64,000 nt of DNA, from positions 62,001 to 126,000 of the forward strand of contig NZ_JPDS01000003.1 of assembly GCF_000766795.1 (NCBI RefSeq), read 5' to 3'. Both the position numbers and the translations under genes were made by a program. Each line of letters begins with the position of its first letter. The first letter of the stretch is position 1. This document shows, piece by piece, positions 32,767 through 41,790 of the stretch. This stretch comes from Polaribacter sp. Hel1_85. GTDB lineage: Bacteria > Bacteroidota > Bacteroidia > Flavobacteriales > Flavobacteriaceae. The notes under the pieces are model-generated. The model did no database searches. It was not told where the DNA came from and saw only the letters and a list, made by a program, of their open reading frames with translations.

Positions 32767-34683
32767 TTACTTAAAGTTAGCAACTTCTGCTTCAATTTTT
32801 TCCCAATCTTCCATTAAAGTATCTAATTTTGCTTTTTTAGTTTTGTATTTTTCAAAGAAATTTGGTCTTACAGAAACTTCATCATAATTCTGTGCCAATT
32901 CTAAATCTATTTTTGCAATTTCTTTTTCTAAATCAGCAATTTGAGTTTCTATATTAGAAAGTTTGTTTTTCAACTTCTTTAATTGTTTTTCTTGCTCTCT
33001 AGACATTTGATATGCTTCTTTTTTATCAGAAGTTTTATCAACTTTTACAACAGTTCTTTTTTCTGCTTCTCTAAGGTTTTCAATTTTATGCTGCTCTAAG
33101 AAATAATCAATATCTCCTAAATATTCTTTAATCACTTTATCTTTAAAACCATAAACTGTACTTGTTAACCCTTGTAAGAAATCTCTATCATGAGAAACCA
33201 AAATTAACGTTCCATTAAATTGTTTTAAAGCTTCTTTTAAAACGTTTTTAGAAGCTATATCTAAGTGATTTGTAGGCTCATCCATTATTAACACATTAAA
33301 AGGTGATAATAATAATTTACACAATGCTAACCTGTTTCTTTCTCCTCCAGAAAGTACTTTTGCTTTTTTATCTACTGCATCTCCACCAAATAAGAAAGAA
33401 CCTAACATGTCTCTAACACGCATTCTGTTTCCATCTGTTGCAGCATCTTCCATTATTTCTAACACCGTTTTTTCTGGTGGTAAATGTTCAGATTGGTTTT
33501 GAGCAAAATAACCAACTTCTACATTATGACCAAGCTTAAGATTTCCTTCAAAAGGAATTTCTCCCACCATCATTTTTGCTAAAGTAGATTTTCCTTGTCC
33601 GTTTTGACCAACAAAAGCAATTTTACTATTTCTTTCAATTAATAAATCTACATCTTCTAAAACGTGTTTATCACCATAACTTTTGCTTAAGTTTTCTGCT
33701 TCAACAATAATTTTTCCTGGTTCTTTAGAAATTGCAAAACGCACATTCATGGCAGCATTATCATCTTGATCAACTTCAATCAATTCAACTTTATCTAGTT
33801 GCTTCATTAAAGATTGTGCCATAGATGCTTTACTTGCTTTGGCTTTAAATTTGTTAATTAAATGCTGTTTCTGTTTTATTTCTTTTTCTTGATTTTTCTG
33901 TGCTTGTAACTGCTTTTCTTTAATTTCTCCACGTAATTTTAAGAATTCAGTATATGGTTTTTTGTAATCATAAATCTGACCTAAAGAAATTTCTATAGTT
34001 CTATTTGTTACGTTATCTAAAAACATTTTATCGTGAGAAACCAACACAATGGCACCAGCATAAGATTTTAAGAAATTCTCTAGCCAAATAATAGATTCTA
34101 TATCTAAATGGTTTGTTGGCTCATCTAATAAAAGAATATCATTATTCTGTAAAAGTAACTTTGCCAATTCTATACGCATTCTCCAACCTCCAGAAAAAGT
34201 ATCTGTCAATTTATCAAAATCTTCTCGCTGAAAACCTAAACCTTGTAAAATTTTCTCTGTATCACCTTGATAATTATAACCACCTAGTAATTCATAACGC
34301 TCAGTGTTATCAGTTAAATCATGAATTAAATCGCTATAACCTTCACTTTCATAATCGGTTCTAGTTGCTAATTGTTCATTAATTTCATCGAGTTTTAGTT
34401 CAATTTCCTTAATTTCTTCAAATGCTTGATATGCTTCTTCTAAAATGGTTCTTCCTTCTACAAAATCTATATCTTGTCTTAAAAAACCTATTTGTACATC
34501 CTTATCAAAAGCCATAGTACCACTACTTTCGATGTCTTTAGATAACACCTTTAGAAGTGTAGATTTTCCTGCTCCATTTTTCCCAATAAGACCAATTCTA
34601 TCTCCTTTGTTTAGTTTGAAAGTAATTCCTGAAAATAAATCAGTTCCCATAAAAGAAACTGACAAGTTATGTACGTTTAGCAT
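32767..34683 (-). CDS. ABC-F ATPase (Uup/EttA-like)
   Basis: A 638-residue protein with two ABC domains and no membrane segments. Domain one has GLIGKNGAGKSTLLKVL and FSGGWRMRIELA; domain two has AFVGQNGQGKSTLAKM and LSGGERNRLALC. Both have a Walker B ending DEPTNHLD. The interdomain linker is charged (about 245-300) and a C-terminal coiled coil covers about 555-638. ABC-F proteins act on the ribosome, in translation factor or antibiotic-protection roles; the coiled-coil tail is Uup-like. It diverges from the DUF983 gene. Confidence 0.92.
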   Translation of the reverse strand: MLNVHNLSVSFMGTDLFSGITFKLNKGDRIGLIGKNGAGKSTLLKVLSKDIESSGTMAFDKDVQIGFLRQDIDFVEGRTILEEAYQAFEEIKEIELKLDEINEQLATRTDYESEGYSDLIHDLTDNTERYELLGGYNYQGDTEKILQGLGFQREDFDKLTDTFSGGWRMRIELAKLLLQNNDILLLDEPTNHLDIESIIWLENFLKSYAGAIVLVSHDKMFLDNVTNRTIEISLGQIYDYKKPYTEFLKLRGEIKEKQLQAQKNQEKEIKQKQHLINKFKAKASKASMAQSLMKQLDKVELIEVDQDDNAAMNVRFAISKEPGKIIVEAENLSKSYGDKHVLEDVDLLIERNSKIAFVGQNGQGKSTLAKMMVGEIPFEGNLKLGHNVEVGYFAQNQSEHLPPEKTVLEIMEDAATDGNRMRVRDMLGSFLFGGDAVDKKAKVLSGGERNRLALCKLLLSPFNVLIMDEPTNHLDIASKNVLKEALKQFNGTLILVSHDRDFLQGLTSTVYGFKDKVIKEYLGDIDYFLEQHKIENLREAEKRTVVKVDKTSDKKEAYQMSREQEKQLKKLKNKLSNIETQIADLEKEIAKIDLELAQNYDEVSVRPNFFEKYKTKKAKLDTLMEDWEKIEAEVANFK

Positions 34684-34723
34684 GTATTGTAATAATAGTT
34701 ACTTAAAAAAAAGTTTAAAACTT

Positions 34724-34731
34724 TATATTTG
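34724..34731 (+). promoter_or_regulatory. -7 promoter box (TATATTTG) for the DUF983 gene
   Basis: TATATTTG exactly fits the TAnnTTTG box of Bacteroidota promoters. The ATG at 34759 would lie about 20 bases past the transcription start. A weak TTG about 24 bases upstream may be the -33 element. Confidence 0.5.
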
Positions 34732-34758
34732 CAAAAGTATACAAATTTATATTCTATT

Positions 34759-35133
34759 ATGTTTAAAAAGGGAACCAAGTTGTACAGTATTGTAAATGCC
34801 AAATGCCCAAGGTGCCATGAAGGAGAATTCTTCAAATATAAATTTACTTACAACCCAAATAAAGTAACTAAATTACATGATAATTGCCCAAAATGTAATT
34901 TAAAATACATGATGGAACCTTCCTTTTTTTATGGAGCTATGTATGTAAATTACGGAATAATTGTAGCTTTATTTGTTGCCATTTTTATCATTTGTAAAGT
35001 AATTTTAGACTTAACAATCATACAAAGTTTTGCTACTATAATAGTGGCCTCTTTGGTTTTAGCGCCAGTAAACTTAAGATTATCTAGAATTATCTGGATA
35101 AATATGTTTGTAAGTTATCAAAAAAAACAATAA
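34759..35133 (+). CDS. DUF983 membrane protein with zinc ribbon
   Basis: A 124-residue protein. The N-terminal part has two CxxC pairs, AKCPRCHEG and DNCPKCNLKY, forming a probable zinc ribbon, and two transmembrane segments follow (about 54-75 and 80-105). This matches DUF983, of unknown function. I used the ATG at 34759, which starts MFKKGTKLYSIVNAKC; the ORF could extend 10 codons upstream, but those codons cover the promoter region. Confidence 0.85.
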   Translation: MFKKGTKLYSIVNAKCPRCHEGEFFKYKFTYNPNKVTKLHDNCPKCNLKYMMEPSFFYGAMYVNYGIIVALFVAIFIICKVILDLTIIQSFATIIVASLVLAPVNLRLSRIIWINMFVSYQKKQ

Positions 35134-35159
35134 AGAAAATTTATTTAATTTTTTTTTAA

Positions 35160-35173
35160 GGGTATTAACACCC
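35160..35173. promoter_or_regulatory. GGGTATTAACACCC dyad upstream of the kinase gene
   Basis: GGGT and ACCC are inverted around ATTAAC. The site lies 60 bases before the kinase ATG. A longer, perfect relative is at 37885-37904, 53 bases before a microprotein ORF. It may be an operator for the response regulator encoded here. Confidence 0.4.
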
Positions 35174-35233
35174 GCTGTTTTATTTTTTTTTTTGCGACTT
35201 TTACATATTTTTCAATTAAAAAAATCCCCCCAC

Positions 35234-37249
35234 ATGAAACAAATAAATATTTTATATTTATGTCTATCCCTATTTTATTCTTATTCAATTTTTTCCATAA
35301 ATAAAAATAGTATTTATAATACTAACTTTAACTTAACAAGACAGAGTAAAGAATTACAACTAAGGTCTCTAGATAGTTTAATTAATAAAACAAAAGATGT
35401 AAAGTCTTTTAAAAATTATACATTACAGTATATAAACATTGTACTTAAGCAAAACAAACACAATATTGCTGCCTCCAAAATTTTAAATTGGTGCTCTAGA
35501 CTTGAAGTTGAATTTAATGATTATGATTTTGCAATTCTTTTATTAAATAAATTAGAAAAGCATAAAAAAAATATTAATAACACCTACCTTTTAGGTGGTA
35601 TTTTTCAACAAAAGGCAAAAGCTTACTTCAATAAAAATAATTTCAACAAAGCCTTTGAAAATTGTAATATTTCTATAAAAAGTTACGGAAAAAGCAAAAA
35701 AGATTCTCTTTATAAAGCAGATGCAATATTTTTGAAAGGTCAAATTTTAGTGAAAAAAAATAATTTTATTGAAGCTATTAAAAATTATGAATTAGCCTCT
35801 ATTTACTACGAAAACTTAAACGACTTACATTATACTTTTTTTATTAAAACAGCTATTATTTCTATTTATAGTAAAATTGGCTTAAATGAAATAGCTATTG
35901 AAAAACTTTTAGATATTATAGATAAAAAAAAGTCTTTAAAATATAATATTGGTTTAACTTCTAACTATTACAATTTAGCAATTAATTATAGAGCTATTGA
36001 TGATACAAAAAAATATAAAGAATATTTAGATAAAGCTCTACTAAATAAAGAAATTAGTAAAGATAACGATGGTTTTATCCCTTATTACCAAACTGCAATT
36101 GCAGAATATTATTTACAGTATGACTCCTTAAATAAGGCCGAAAAATATTTAAATAAAGCTACTATACAAATTAAAAACTCTAATGCAAATTCTTTAAGTA
36201 TCGATTATTTTAACAAAACAAAAAGCTTTTATCTATATAAAAAGAATCAACTAAAAAGCGCATTATATTTAGCACAAAAAACACTGTCAGAAATTGAAAA
36301 TAATGGAGATATCAATTCGAAAAAAGAGTTAAATAAATTAATTTTTGATATTTATTTAAAAAAAAATGATTCTAAAAATGCCTTAAAATATTATCTATCT
36401 TATACACAAACTAAAGATTCTATTGCTAAGATTAATACAATAAGTGTTGTTAACTATTATCAAACTTTGTCGGAAAAAGAAAAAGAAGAACAATTAAAGA
36501 ATGACAAAATAGTTCTCTTAAAAAAAAACAATAAAACGAAACAACAATTAATAACAGCTATCGTCATCTTTACCCTCCTTGTATTTATTATTATATATCT
36601 ATATTGGAATCGACTCATTTTTCTAAAAGAAAAAAAAATGCAGGTTGATTTTTCTCAAAAATTATTATTAGCACAAGAAGAACAAAGAAAAAGAATATCT
36701 AAAGACTTACATGATGGGTTAGGACATAGTTTATTGTTAATAAAAAACAAAATATTATCTACAAATGACCTATATACAGTGAACTTAATTAATGAAGCTT
36801 TAGAAGAAATGCGAAGTATTGCTAGGATATTATACCCTTTTCAATTAAAAGGAATTGGCATAACTAGTGCTCTAGAAAACCTCATGCGCAAATTTGATAA
36901 GAATAGTGATACATTTATTTTTGGCGATATAGATAGTATAGATAACCTTTTAAATGTAGAACAAGAAGTAAATGTTTTTAGAATAGTACAAGAGTGCCTT
37001 TCTAATATTATAAAACATGCTCAAGCAAATTCTGCGAGAGTAACTTTAAAACTTATAAAAAAAAATCATATATACATTAAAATTCAAGATAACGGAATTG
37101 GTTTTAATTATCTTGAAAAATTAAATGAAGATAAATGTTTAGGGCTAAAAACAATAAATCAGCGAGTAGATTTCTTAAAAGGAACTTTAAACATAAATTG
37201 CTTGAAAAAAAATAATACTGTTATTAAAATTTTATTCCCCTTAAAATGA
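35234..37249 (+). CDS. TPR sensor histidine kinase (HisKA_3/NarX type)
   Basis: A 671-residue kinase. A signal peptide or first anchor (1-22) leads to a helical periplasmic region of about six tetratricopeptide repeats (about 75-400), one membrane segment (about 438-458), a coiled linker, then HisKA_3 with the phospho-accepting His in RISKDLHDGLGHSLLLI and a HATPase domain with ECLSNIIKHAQA, IQDNGIGFN and GLKTINQRV. I used the ATG at 35234; the ORF opens earlier but without a signal peptide. A C tract directly precedes the ATG. The regulator gene overlaps its end by four bases. Confidence 0.9.
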   Translation: MKQINILYLCLSLFYSYSIFSINKNSIYNTNFNLTRQSKELQLRSLDSLINKTKDVKSFKNYTLQYINIVLKQNKHNIAASKILNWCSRLEVEFNDYDFAILLLNKLEKHKKNINNTYLLGGIFQQKAKAYFNKNNFNKAFENCNISIKSYGKSKKDSLYKADAIFLKGQILVKKNNFIEAIKNYELASIYYENLNDLHYTFFIKTAIISIYSKIGLNEIAIEKLLDIIDKKKSLKYNIGLTSNYYNLAINYRAIDDTKKYKEYLDKALLNKEISKDNDGFIPYYQTAIAEYYLQYDSLNKAEKYLNKATIQIKNSNANSLSIDYFNKTKSFYLYKKNQLKSALYLAQKTLSEIENNGDINSKKELNKLIFDIYLKKNDSKNALKYYLSYTQTKDSIAKINTISVVNYYQTLSEKEKEEQLKNDKIVLLKKNNKTKQQLITAIVIFTLLVFIIIYLYWNRLIFLKEKKMQVDFSQKLLLAQEEQRKRISKDLHDGLGHSLLLIKNKILSTNDLYTVNLINEALEEMRSIARILYPFQLKGIGITSALENLMRKFDKNSDTFIFGDIDSIDNLLNVEQEVNVFRIVQECLSNIIKHAQANSARVTLKLIKKNHIYIKIQDNGIGFNYLEKLNEDKCLGLKTINQRVDFLKGTLNINCLKKNNTVIKILFPLK

Positions 37250-37896
37250 AACAATCTATTTTTATAGCAGACGATCATCCAATATTAATAAAAGGTTTAA
37301 CTGAGTTATTAATTGAAAAAAAAATGAACATAATTGGTGTTGCTTCCGATGGACGATCTGCTCTTAATTTTATTTATAAAAGAAAACCAGAAATTGCAAT
37401 TTTAGATGTAGAAATGCCTTATTTAACAGGAATTGAAATTGCAAATGAGTGCAAAAAAAACAATATTTCAACTAAAATTATTTTAATTACGCTTCATAAA
37501 GAAATAGATCTTTATTTAAAAGCTAAAAAACTAAATATTTACGGTTACTTATTAAAAGAATTTGCATTAGAAGAAATAGAACTATGTATTAATTCTGTAA
37601 AAAACAACATTCCTTATTTTAGCAAAAAAGTTAAAGAATACATTGGTTTTACAGATGAAGATGATCGTATTTTAAAAGATTTTTCTTTAACAGAAAGAAG
37701 AATATTAAAGTTAATTTCCCAATATAAAACCAATAAAGAAATTGGTCATTTACTTTTTATATCTCATAGAACGGTAGAAAAATATAGAAGTAAAATTATT
37801 ATTAAATTAAACCTAGACCCACAAACAAATACTCTTGTTAAATGGGTGCAACAAAACAAACACCTTTTTACTATTTCAATAATTATAGGGTATTGA
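37246..37896 (+). CDS. LuxR/NarL-type response regulator
   Basis: A 216-residue regulator. The receiver domain (1-120) has the acidic pair in IADDHPIL, the phospho-accepting Asp in IAILDVEMPYLTG near residue 55 and a lysine in YLLKEF near 104. The LuxR helix-turn-helix (about 143-205) reads LTERRILKLISQYKTNKEIG, then HRTVEKYRSKII. ATGA overlap with the kinase gene makes them a translationally coupled pair. A palindrome covers its stop codon, and a related one lies before the kinase, suggesting autoregulation. Confidence 0.92.
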   Translation: MKQSIFIADDHPILIKGLTELLIEKKMNIIGVASDGRSALNFIYKRKPEIAILDVEMPYLTGIEIANECKKNNISTKIILITLHKEIDLYLKAKKLNIYGYLLKEFALEEIELCINSVKNNIPYFSKKVKEYIGFTDEDDRILKDFSLTERRILKLISQYKTNKEIGHLLFISHRTVEKYRSKIIIKLNLDPQTNTLVKWVQQNKHLFTISIIIGY

Positions 37897-37904
37897 TACC
37901 CTAT
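37885..37904. promoter_or_regulatory. Perfect 9+9 palindrome (ATAGGGTAT / ATACCCTAT)
   Basis: Two 9-base arms flank a TG centre and cover the stop codon of the response regulator. There is no T tract after it, which argues against a terminator. The core GGGTATTGATACCC is close to GGGTATTAACACCC at 35160-35173, and both lie about 55-60 bases before a start codon that follows a C-rich tract. Confidence 0.55.
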
Positions 37905-37957
37905 GAGGTTTTAAATATTTTTATTTTCTTTGATGTATAACTTTTAACCCCCACATT

Positions 37958-38101
37958 ATGTTTAAAATATATAATTTTATTTTTAAAAAGCAATCAAAAA
38001 GCATGGTCAACGATCTAGAAGATGATCAAGTACAACATTTAAATTATAACGAAGAAATAAATATGTTTTTGAGTAGTGTAAATAAAAACGTAATACATTA
38101 A
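37958..38101 (+). CDS. Possible 47-residue microprotein
   Basis: An ATG at 37958 opens 47 codons ending in TAA at 38101. The product starts MFKIYNFIFKKQSKS, basic and partly hydrophobic, followed by an acidic stretch (NDLEDDQ) and EEINMFLSS. I know no family for it. In favour of a gene: its own spacer with an operator-like palindrome, a CCCCCACATT tract before the ATG similar to the one before the kinase gene, and a free-standing position. Against: short length and no visible homologue here. Confidence 0.45.
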   Translation: MFKIYNFIFKKQSKSMVNDLEDDQVQHLNYNEEINMFLSSVNKNVIH

Positions 38102-38180
38102 CTTATAATACAAAGTAGGTAATTAAAAAAAAATTACTATACTTTAAAAGCACTCATTTTTTGAGTTTTATTCCCCCCAA

Positions 38181-38218
38181 AAAAAGCAACCTAATTCATC
38201 TGAAAAAGGTTGCTTTTT
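38181..38218. terminator. Strong bidirectional terminator
   Basis: Arms AAAAAGCAACCT (38181-38192) and AGGTTGCTTTTT (38207-38218) are perfect complements with a 14-base loop. It ends the kinase/microprotein side on the plus strand and the oxidoreductase gene (stop at 38221) on the minus strand. Confidence 0.9.
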
Positions 38219-38220
38219 AC

Positions 38221-39258
38221 TTAAAACCTATTTATATTTATTTCACTATCTAATTCTTCATCATTTTCTAAATGATGAAAGAGGTTTTTAGCAATGGTTG
38301 GTGCAATCATTACTCCACGAGTTCCTAAGCCATTTAAGACAATTAACTGTGTATATTTTGGATGCATACCAACCAAAGGTCTTCTACCAGCAACTGTTGG
38401 TCTAATTCCTGCAGTTTGATCAACAATTGTATAAGGCACATTAATTACTTTTTTTAATTTTTCTACCAGCTCTTGTTTTCCTTCCTCTGATGGATTTGAA
38501 GTTTTATCTGTCCAATTAAAAGTTGCCCCCACTTTATACAAATTATCTCCTAAAGGAAGTACAAAAAGTGTTGATTTTAATAAAAAATCAATATTTAATT
38601 CTGGTGCATAAATTGTTAGCAACTCTCCTTTAGCTTCATTTAATGGTAAGTAATTAAAATACGGATTTTGCTTTATTCCAAAACCTTCACAAAAAACAAT
38701 TTTAGAAGCATTAATGTCTTTGTATTTTAATGATTCTTCATCAATATTTAATTCTTGATGTTCAAAATTTTCGAACCTGATGAAACCTCTTTCTTTAAGA
38801 TATGCTCTATAAGATTCTACTAGTTTTTTTGTATCAATTCTACCAGTTTCTTTTACATTTCCAAAACTAAAATCAGCGATAACTCCTTTATAACTTTTAG
38901 TATCTAATTTAGGGTCTAAATAATCTACTAATTTTGGTTTGTCTAAAGCTGTAAACCAATTGTTTTGATCTTCAATTGATTTAAAAGATTTTTTGATTAC
39001 AAACTTTTCATCAATTTTAATATGTAGCTTTTTTTCTAATCTCTGATAAAAAGGAATTGCAACTTCTAACTGTTCTTTACCATTCCAAACAGGTGTAAAC
39101 CTTTTTAAAATAACAGGATTATATACGCCTCCAGCAACTAGAGAAGAAGTTTGAGAATCATCTTCAAAAACTAAAAATGATTTTTTTGCTGCAATTAATT
39201 CTTCTACAAAAGCTAAACCTGCTAAACCTAAACCTACTATTATGTAATCTACTTTCAC
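38221..39258 (-). CDS. FAD-dependent oxidoreductase (DAO family)
   Basis: A 345-residue flavoprotein of the D-amino-acid oxidase/glycine oxidase group. The dinucleotide loop is YIIVGLGLAGLAFVEEL at 5-21, with an acidic FAD ribose contact in SFLVFEDD. Late blocks GATFNWTDKT and TAGIRPTVAGRRPLVGMHP, then LNGLGTRGVMIAP, are typical. Substrate unknown; it could oxidise an amine or amino acid, or act on a tRNA base like MnmC. It is the first minus-strand gene after the terminator and is separated from gldN by another terminator. Confidence 0.85.
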   Translation of the reverse strand: MKVDYIIVGLGLAGLAFVEELIAAKKSFLVFEDDSQTSSLVAGGVYNPVILKRFTPVWNGKEQLEVAIPFYQRLEKKLHIKIDEKFVIKKSFKSIEDQNNWFTALDKPKLVDYLDPKLDTKSYKGVIADFSFGNVKETGRIDTKKLVESYRAYLKERGFIRFENFEHQELNIDEESLKYKDINASKIVFCEGFGIKQNPYFNYLPLNEAKGELLTIYAPELNIDFLLKSTLFVLPLGDNLYKVGATFNWTDKTSNPSEEGKQELVEKLKKVINVPYTIVDQTAGIRPTVAGRRPLVGMHPKYTQLIVLNGLGTRGVMIAPTIAKNLFHHLENDEELDSEININRF

Positions 39259-39283
39259 AGGTTAAAAATAGTTCTTTTAAAAC

Positions 39284-39313
39284 AAAAAACGTTCCAAAAT
39301 TGGAACGTTTTTT
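39284..39313. terminator. Terminator at the end of the gld operon, before the DAO gene
   Basis: AAAAAACGTTCCA pairs with TGGAACGTTTTTT with a short loop. It lies about 22 bases after the gldN stop on the minus strand and 26 bases before the oxidoreductase start, so it separates those units. Confidence 0.88.
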
Positions 39314-39334
39314 TATATTTTAAATTGAAGAACT

Positions 39335-40189
39335 TTAATAATTCCACATATCCATTTCTCTGTTTCTAATACCTTCTTTAATCTTATTAGCTTCTAGTAA
39401 TTGGAATAAAGAATTACCTCTTACATAATCTGAAATAGCTCTATTTCCATAGATATTTTCTTCTCTAACAATTGTACTGCTAAATCTTCGTGCGTTTAAC
39501 ATGTGATCAAAAGAAATCGGATGTGCTACGTTTTTAGGGTTAAATACTTTTGCATCATGCAAAACATCTCTTGTTGAAGGAAAGAAAACCCAAAATAATT
39601 CGTATAACTCTTCGTCTTCAATATCTTGAACACCTAAAGTTTGCACATCTTTACCCATTGGAGCTAATGCCAACAATCTATATTTTAATTCACCTTGACG
39701 TTTATCAAAATACCACATTCCTTTAATCATGTATCCTTCTACATCTTGTGTTTGCAACCTAATGGTATCGCTATATCCGTTTTCTTCTCTAACACTAGTT
39801 AACCTAGAATCAATTTCGTTCTGAGTAATTTTTGATGTAAAAAAAGAATCTGAATATGCTTCTTGAATTTTACCTTGTTTAATTCCTTTAATCAATGTGT
39901 CAAATAAAGATCTTCTATCTGAAGAAATATTTGTTGTATCGATAGGAAAATAATAAGGTAAATTTATTTTTTGATTTAAATCTATAAACTCCCAAACTAC
40001 TTTAGACCATAATACATCTCTATCATCTACATATCCATAAGGAATAGGAGCATCATTATCTGCTGCTATTTGTTGCTCGTTTTTCTTTCCTATTTGATCA
40101 ACTTTTTTTGCATTCAATAAATTTGCTTGCGCATTTATTGAACCACTTATCATCAAAGCGAAAAATAATATTAAACAATTTTTAAACAT
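39335..40189 (-). CDS. gldN: Gliding motility/type IX secretion protein GldN
   Basis: A 284-residue periplasmic protein with a signal peptide ending GSINAQ. It contains the conserved DAPIPYGYVDDRDVLWSKVVWE region near 46-67 and IRLQTQDVEGYMIKGMWYFDKRQGELKYRLL near 145-172, here named by position only in part. GldN joins GldK in the ring structure under the outer membrane that supports the type IX machine and gliding. It is the last of four gld genes in the usual order K-L-M-N, 17 bases after gldM. Confidence 0.95.
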   Translation of the reverse strand: MFKNCLILFFALMISGSINAQANLLNAKKVDQIGKKNEQQIAADNDAPIPYGYVDDRDVLWSKVVWEFIDLNQKINLPYYFPIDTTNISSDRRSLFDTLIKGIKQGKIQEAYSDSFFTSKITQNEIDSRLTSVREENGYSDTIRLQTQDVEGYMIKGMWYFDKRQGELKYRLLALAPMGKDVQTLGVQDIEDEELYELFWVFFPSTRDVLHDAKVFNPKNVAHPISFDHMLNARRFSSTIVREENIYGNRAISDYVRGNSLFQLLEANKIKEGIRNREMDMWNY

Positions 40190-40206
40190 ATTTTATTTTT
40201 TAACTT

Positions 40207-41745
40207 CTAGTTTGTTAATTCTATATTAACTGGTAATACTTTTTTAAGATTATACCCATTAGCAGTAGCTTTAATACCATAAATATTAATGATATCTCCC
40301 CTTTTTGCTTTAGACAATTTTTGTTTTGCAGCGGCATTTAATTTAGATCCGTTTACAATAATTGTCAATTGTCCTGGTACTTTAATTTTAAAACTCTGAA
40401 CTTTAATTTTTAAATCGAATTCAAAATCTGGTAAACCTGCTGCAATTGGTGCATTAGGCAACCCTGATTTTGGCATTCTTACAGTTCCATATTGACCTCT
40501 AACAGATCCCATAGCAGCTGGTATATCTTTAATTCTAAAAGTAGCTTTAGAATTTACTGTTTTACCACTACTTAATTTAGCGCTTACATTAATAACTGCA
40601 GTATTACCTGCACTTGGTTTAAGTACATATTTACCTCTACTACCTGATAAACTCCCACCAGTTGCAGAAACTCTTAAGTTATTATCACTAACACCAGGTA
40701 AAGAAACTGAAATAGGGTTATTTAATCCTCTATAGACCACATTCATTTTATCTGCAGAAACTACTGCATTACTAGGTTCTGGTATCACAGAATAAGAACT
40801 TTCAAAATCTACATTAACTGGTTCTCCATCTTGTGTAAATGTTATCTGTCCTTTAATATCATGATTCCCAACATTCCCTGCTGGCATATCAATAATTACT
40901 TGTCCATCTTTAATATTAGTATAAGGTCTTCTATTTAAAGTAACTTTATCTGGAACCATTGTAGCATCATAACGCCCTAAAACAATTTTACCTGTAACTT
41001 TTTCACCAGCGAAATACGCGTTTTTATCTAAAGCTACAATTCCTTTATAATTATCTAATGATAATGCTTCTTCTAATTTACCACCCAATAAATCTGCAAC
41101 AATATCTGCTTCTGTATTTTTAATATCAGCCTGCATTTGCGTTAAATTTGTTAAAGAAGCAATTAAAGGAAATCCTTTATATCTATAATCTAACCAAGGT
41201 CTAGGTTTTTTTGGAGCATCTTTCTTTTTGGAAACAACTGGATTTGTATTAAAACGTTTTTCAATCGCACTAATAAACTTATTATCACTACCCAAAACTG
41301 AAACTACATTTGTTCTATAAGCATTAATTTTATCCAAAAACTCTTGACCTTCAGTCGTATATTTATCACCTTTAAAGAAGTATTCATCTAAAAAAGCTGT
41401 TTTATCCATAGATTCATAGTCTTCCTTATCTTCGACATCTGCTGTCATTTTACCTTTTAAATCCTCTAAATAAGAATAAAAGTCTGTTGAGTATCCTTTA
41501 ATTTGTATAGCTTGTTTATTAAGTTCACCAAATTTTGCTGCTTGCTCTGAAGCCTTTGTTGCTAAATTAGCATACGCTTCTTTGTTTTTTGTTGTTGTTG
41601 AAACGTTGTTTTCAGCTAACTTTTCATTCATAAAACCAAAAGCAGATAAAACCTCTTTACTCATATTTAATGCTAACATTGCAATAAATACCAGATACAT
41701 TAGGTTTATCATTTTCTGTCTTGCGGACATTTTTCCTCCTGCCAT
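40207..41745 (-). CDS. gldM: Gliding motility/type IX secretion motor protein GldM
   Basis: A 512-residue protein with one N-terminal membrane helix (about 13-33, MINLMYLVFIAMLALNMSKE) and a long periplasmic part of stacked beta domains, ending in KVLPVNIELTN. GldM and GldL form the proton-driven rotary motor that powers type IX secretion and gliding. The N-terminal segment carries the MSARQKMINLMYLV sequence typical of the family. It follows gldL by 45 bases on the minus strand. Confidence 0.96.
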   Translation of the reverse strand: MAGGKMSARQKMINLMYLVFIAMLALNMSKEVLSAFGFMNEKLAENNVSTTTKNKEAYANLATKASEQAAKFGELNKQAIQIKGYSTDFYSYLEDLKGKMTADVEDKEDYESMDKTAFLDEYFFKGDKYTTEGQEFLDKINAYRTNVVSVLGSDNKFISAIEKRFNTNPVVSKKKDAPKKPRPWLDYRYKGFPLIASLTNLTQMQADIKNTEADIVADLLGGKLEEALSLDNYKGIVALDKNAYFAGEKVTGKIVLGRYDATMVPDKVTLNRRPYTNIKDGQVIIDMPAGNVGNHDIKGQITFTQDGEPVNVDFESSYSVIPEPSNAVVSADKMNVVYRGLNNPISVSLPGVSDNNLRVSATGGSLSGSRGKYVLKPSAGNTAVINVSAKLSSGKTVNSKATFRIKDIPAAMGSVRGQYGTVRMPKSGLPNAPIAAGLPDFEFDLKIKVQSFKIKVPGQLTIIVNGSKLNAAAKQKLSKAKRGDIINIYGIKATANGYNLKKVLPVNIELTN

Positions 41746-41790
41746 TATAATTAGTTTTTTAAGTTAAATTTATATTAGTTAAACTAATTA

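Noticed and set aside
37885..37904. Terminator after the response regulator
   Set aside because: The palindrome is perfect but lacks a following T tract, and a related dyad stands upstream of the kinase, which favours an operator.
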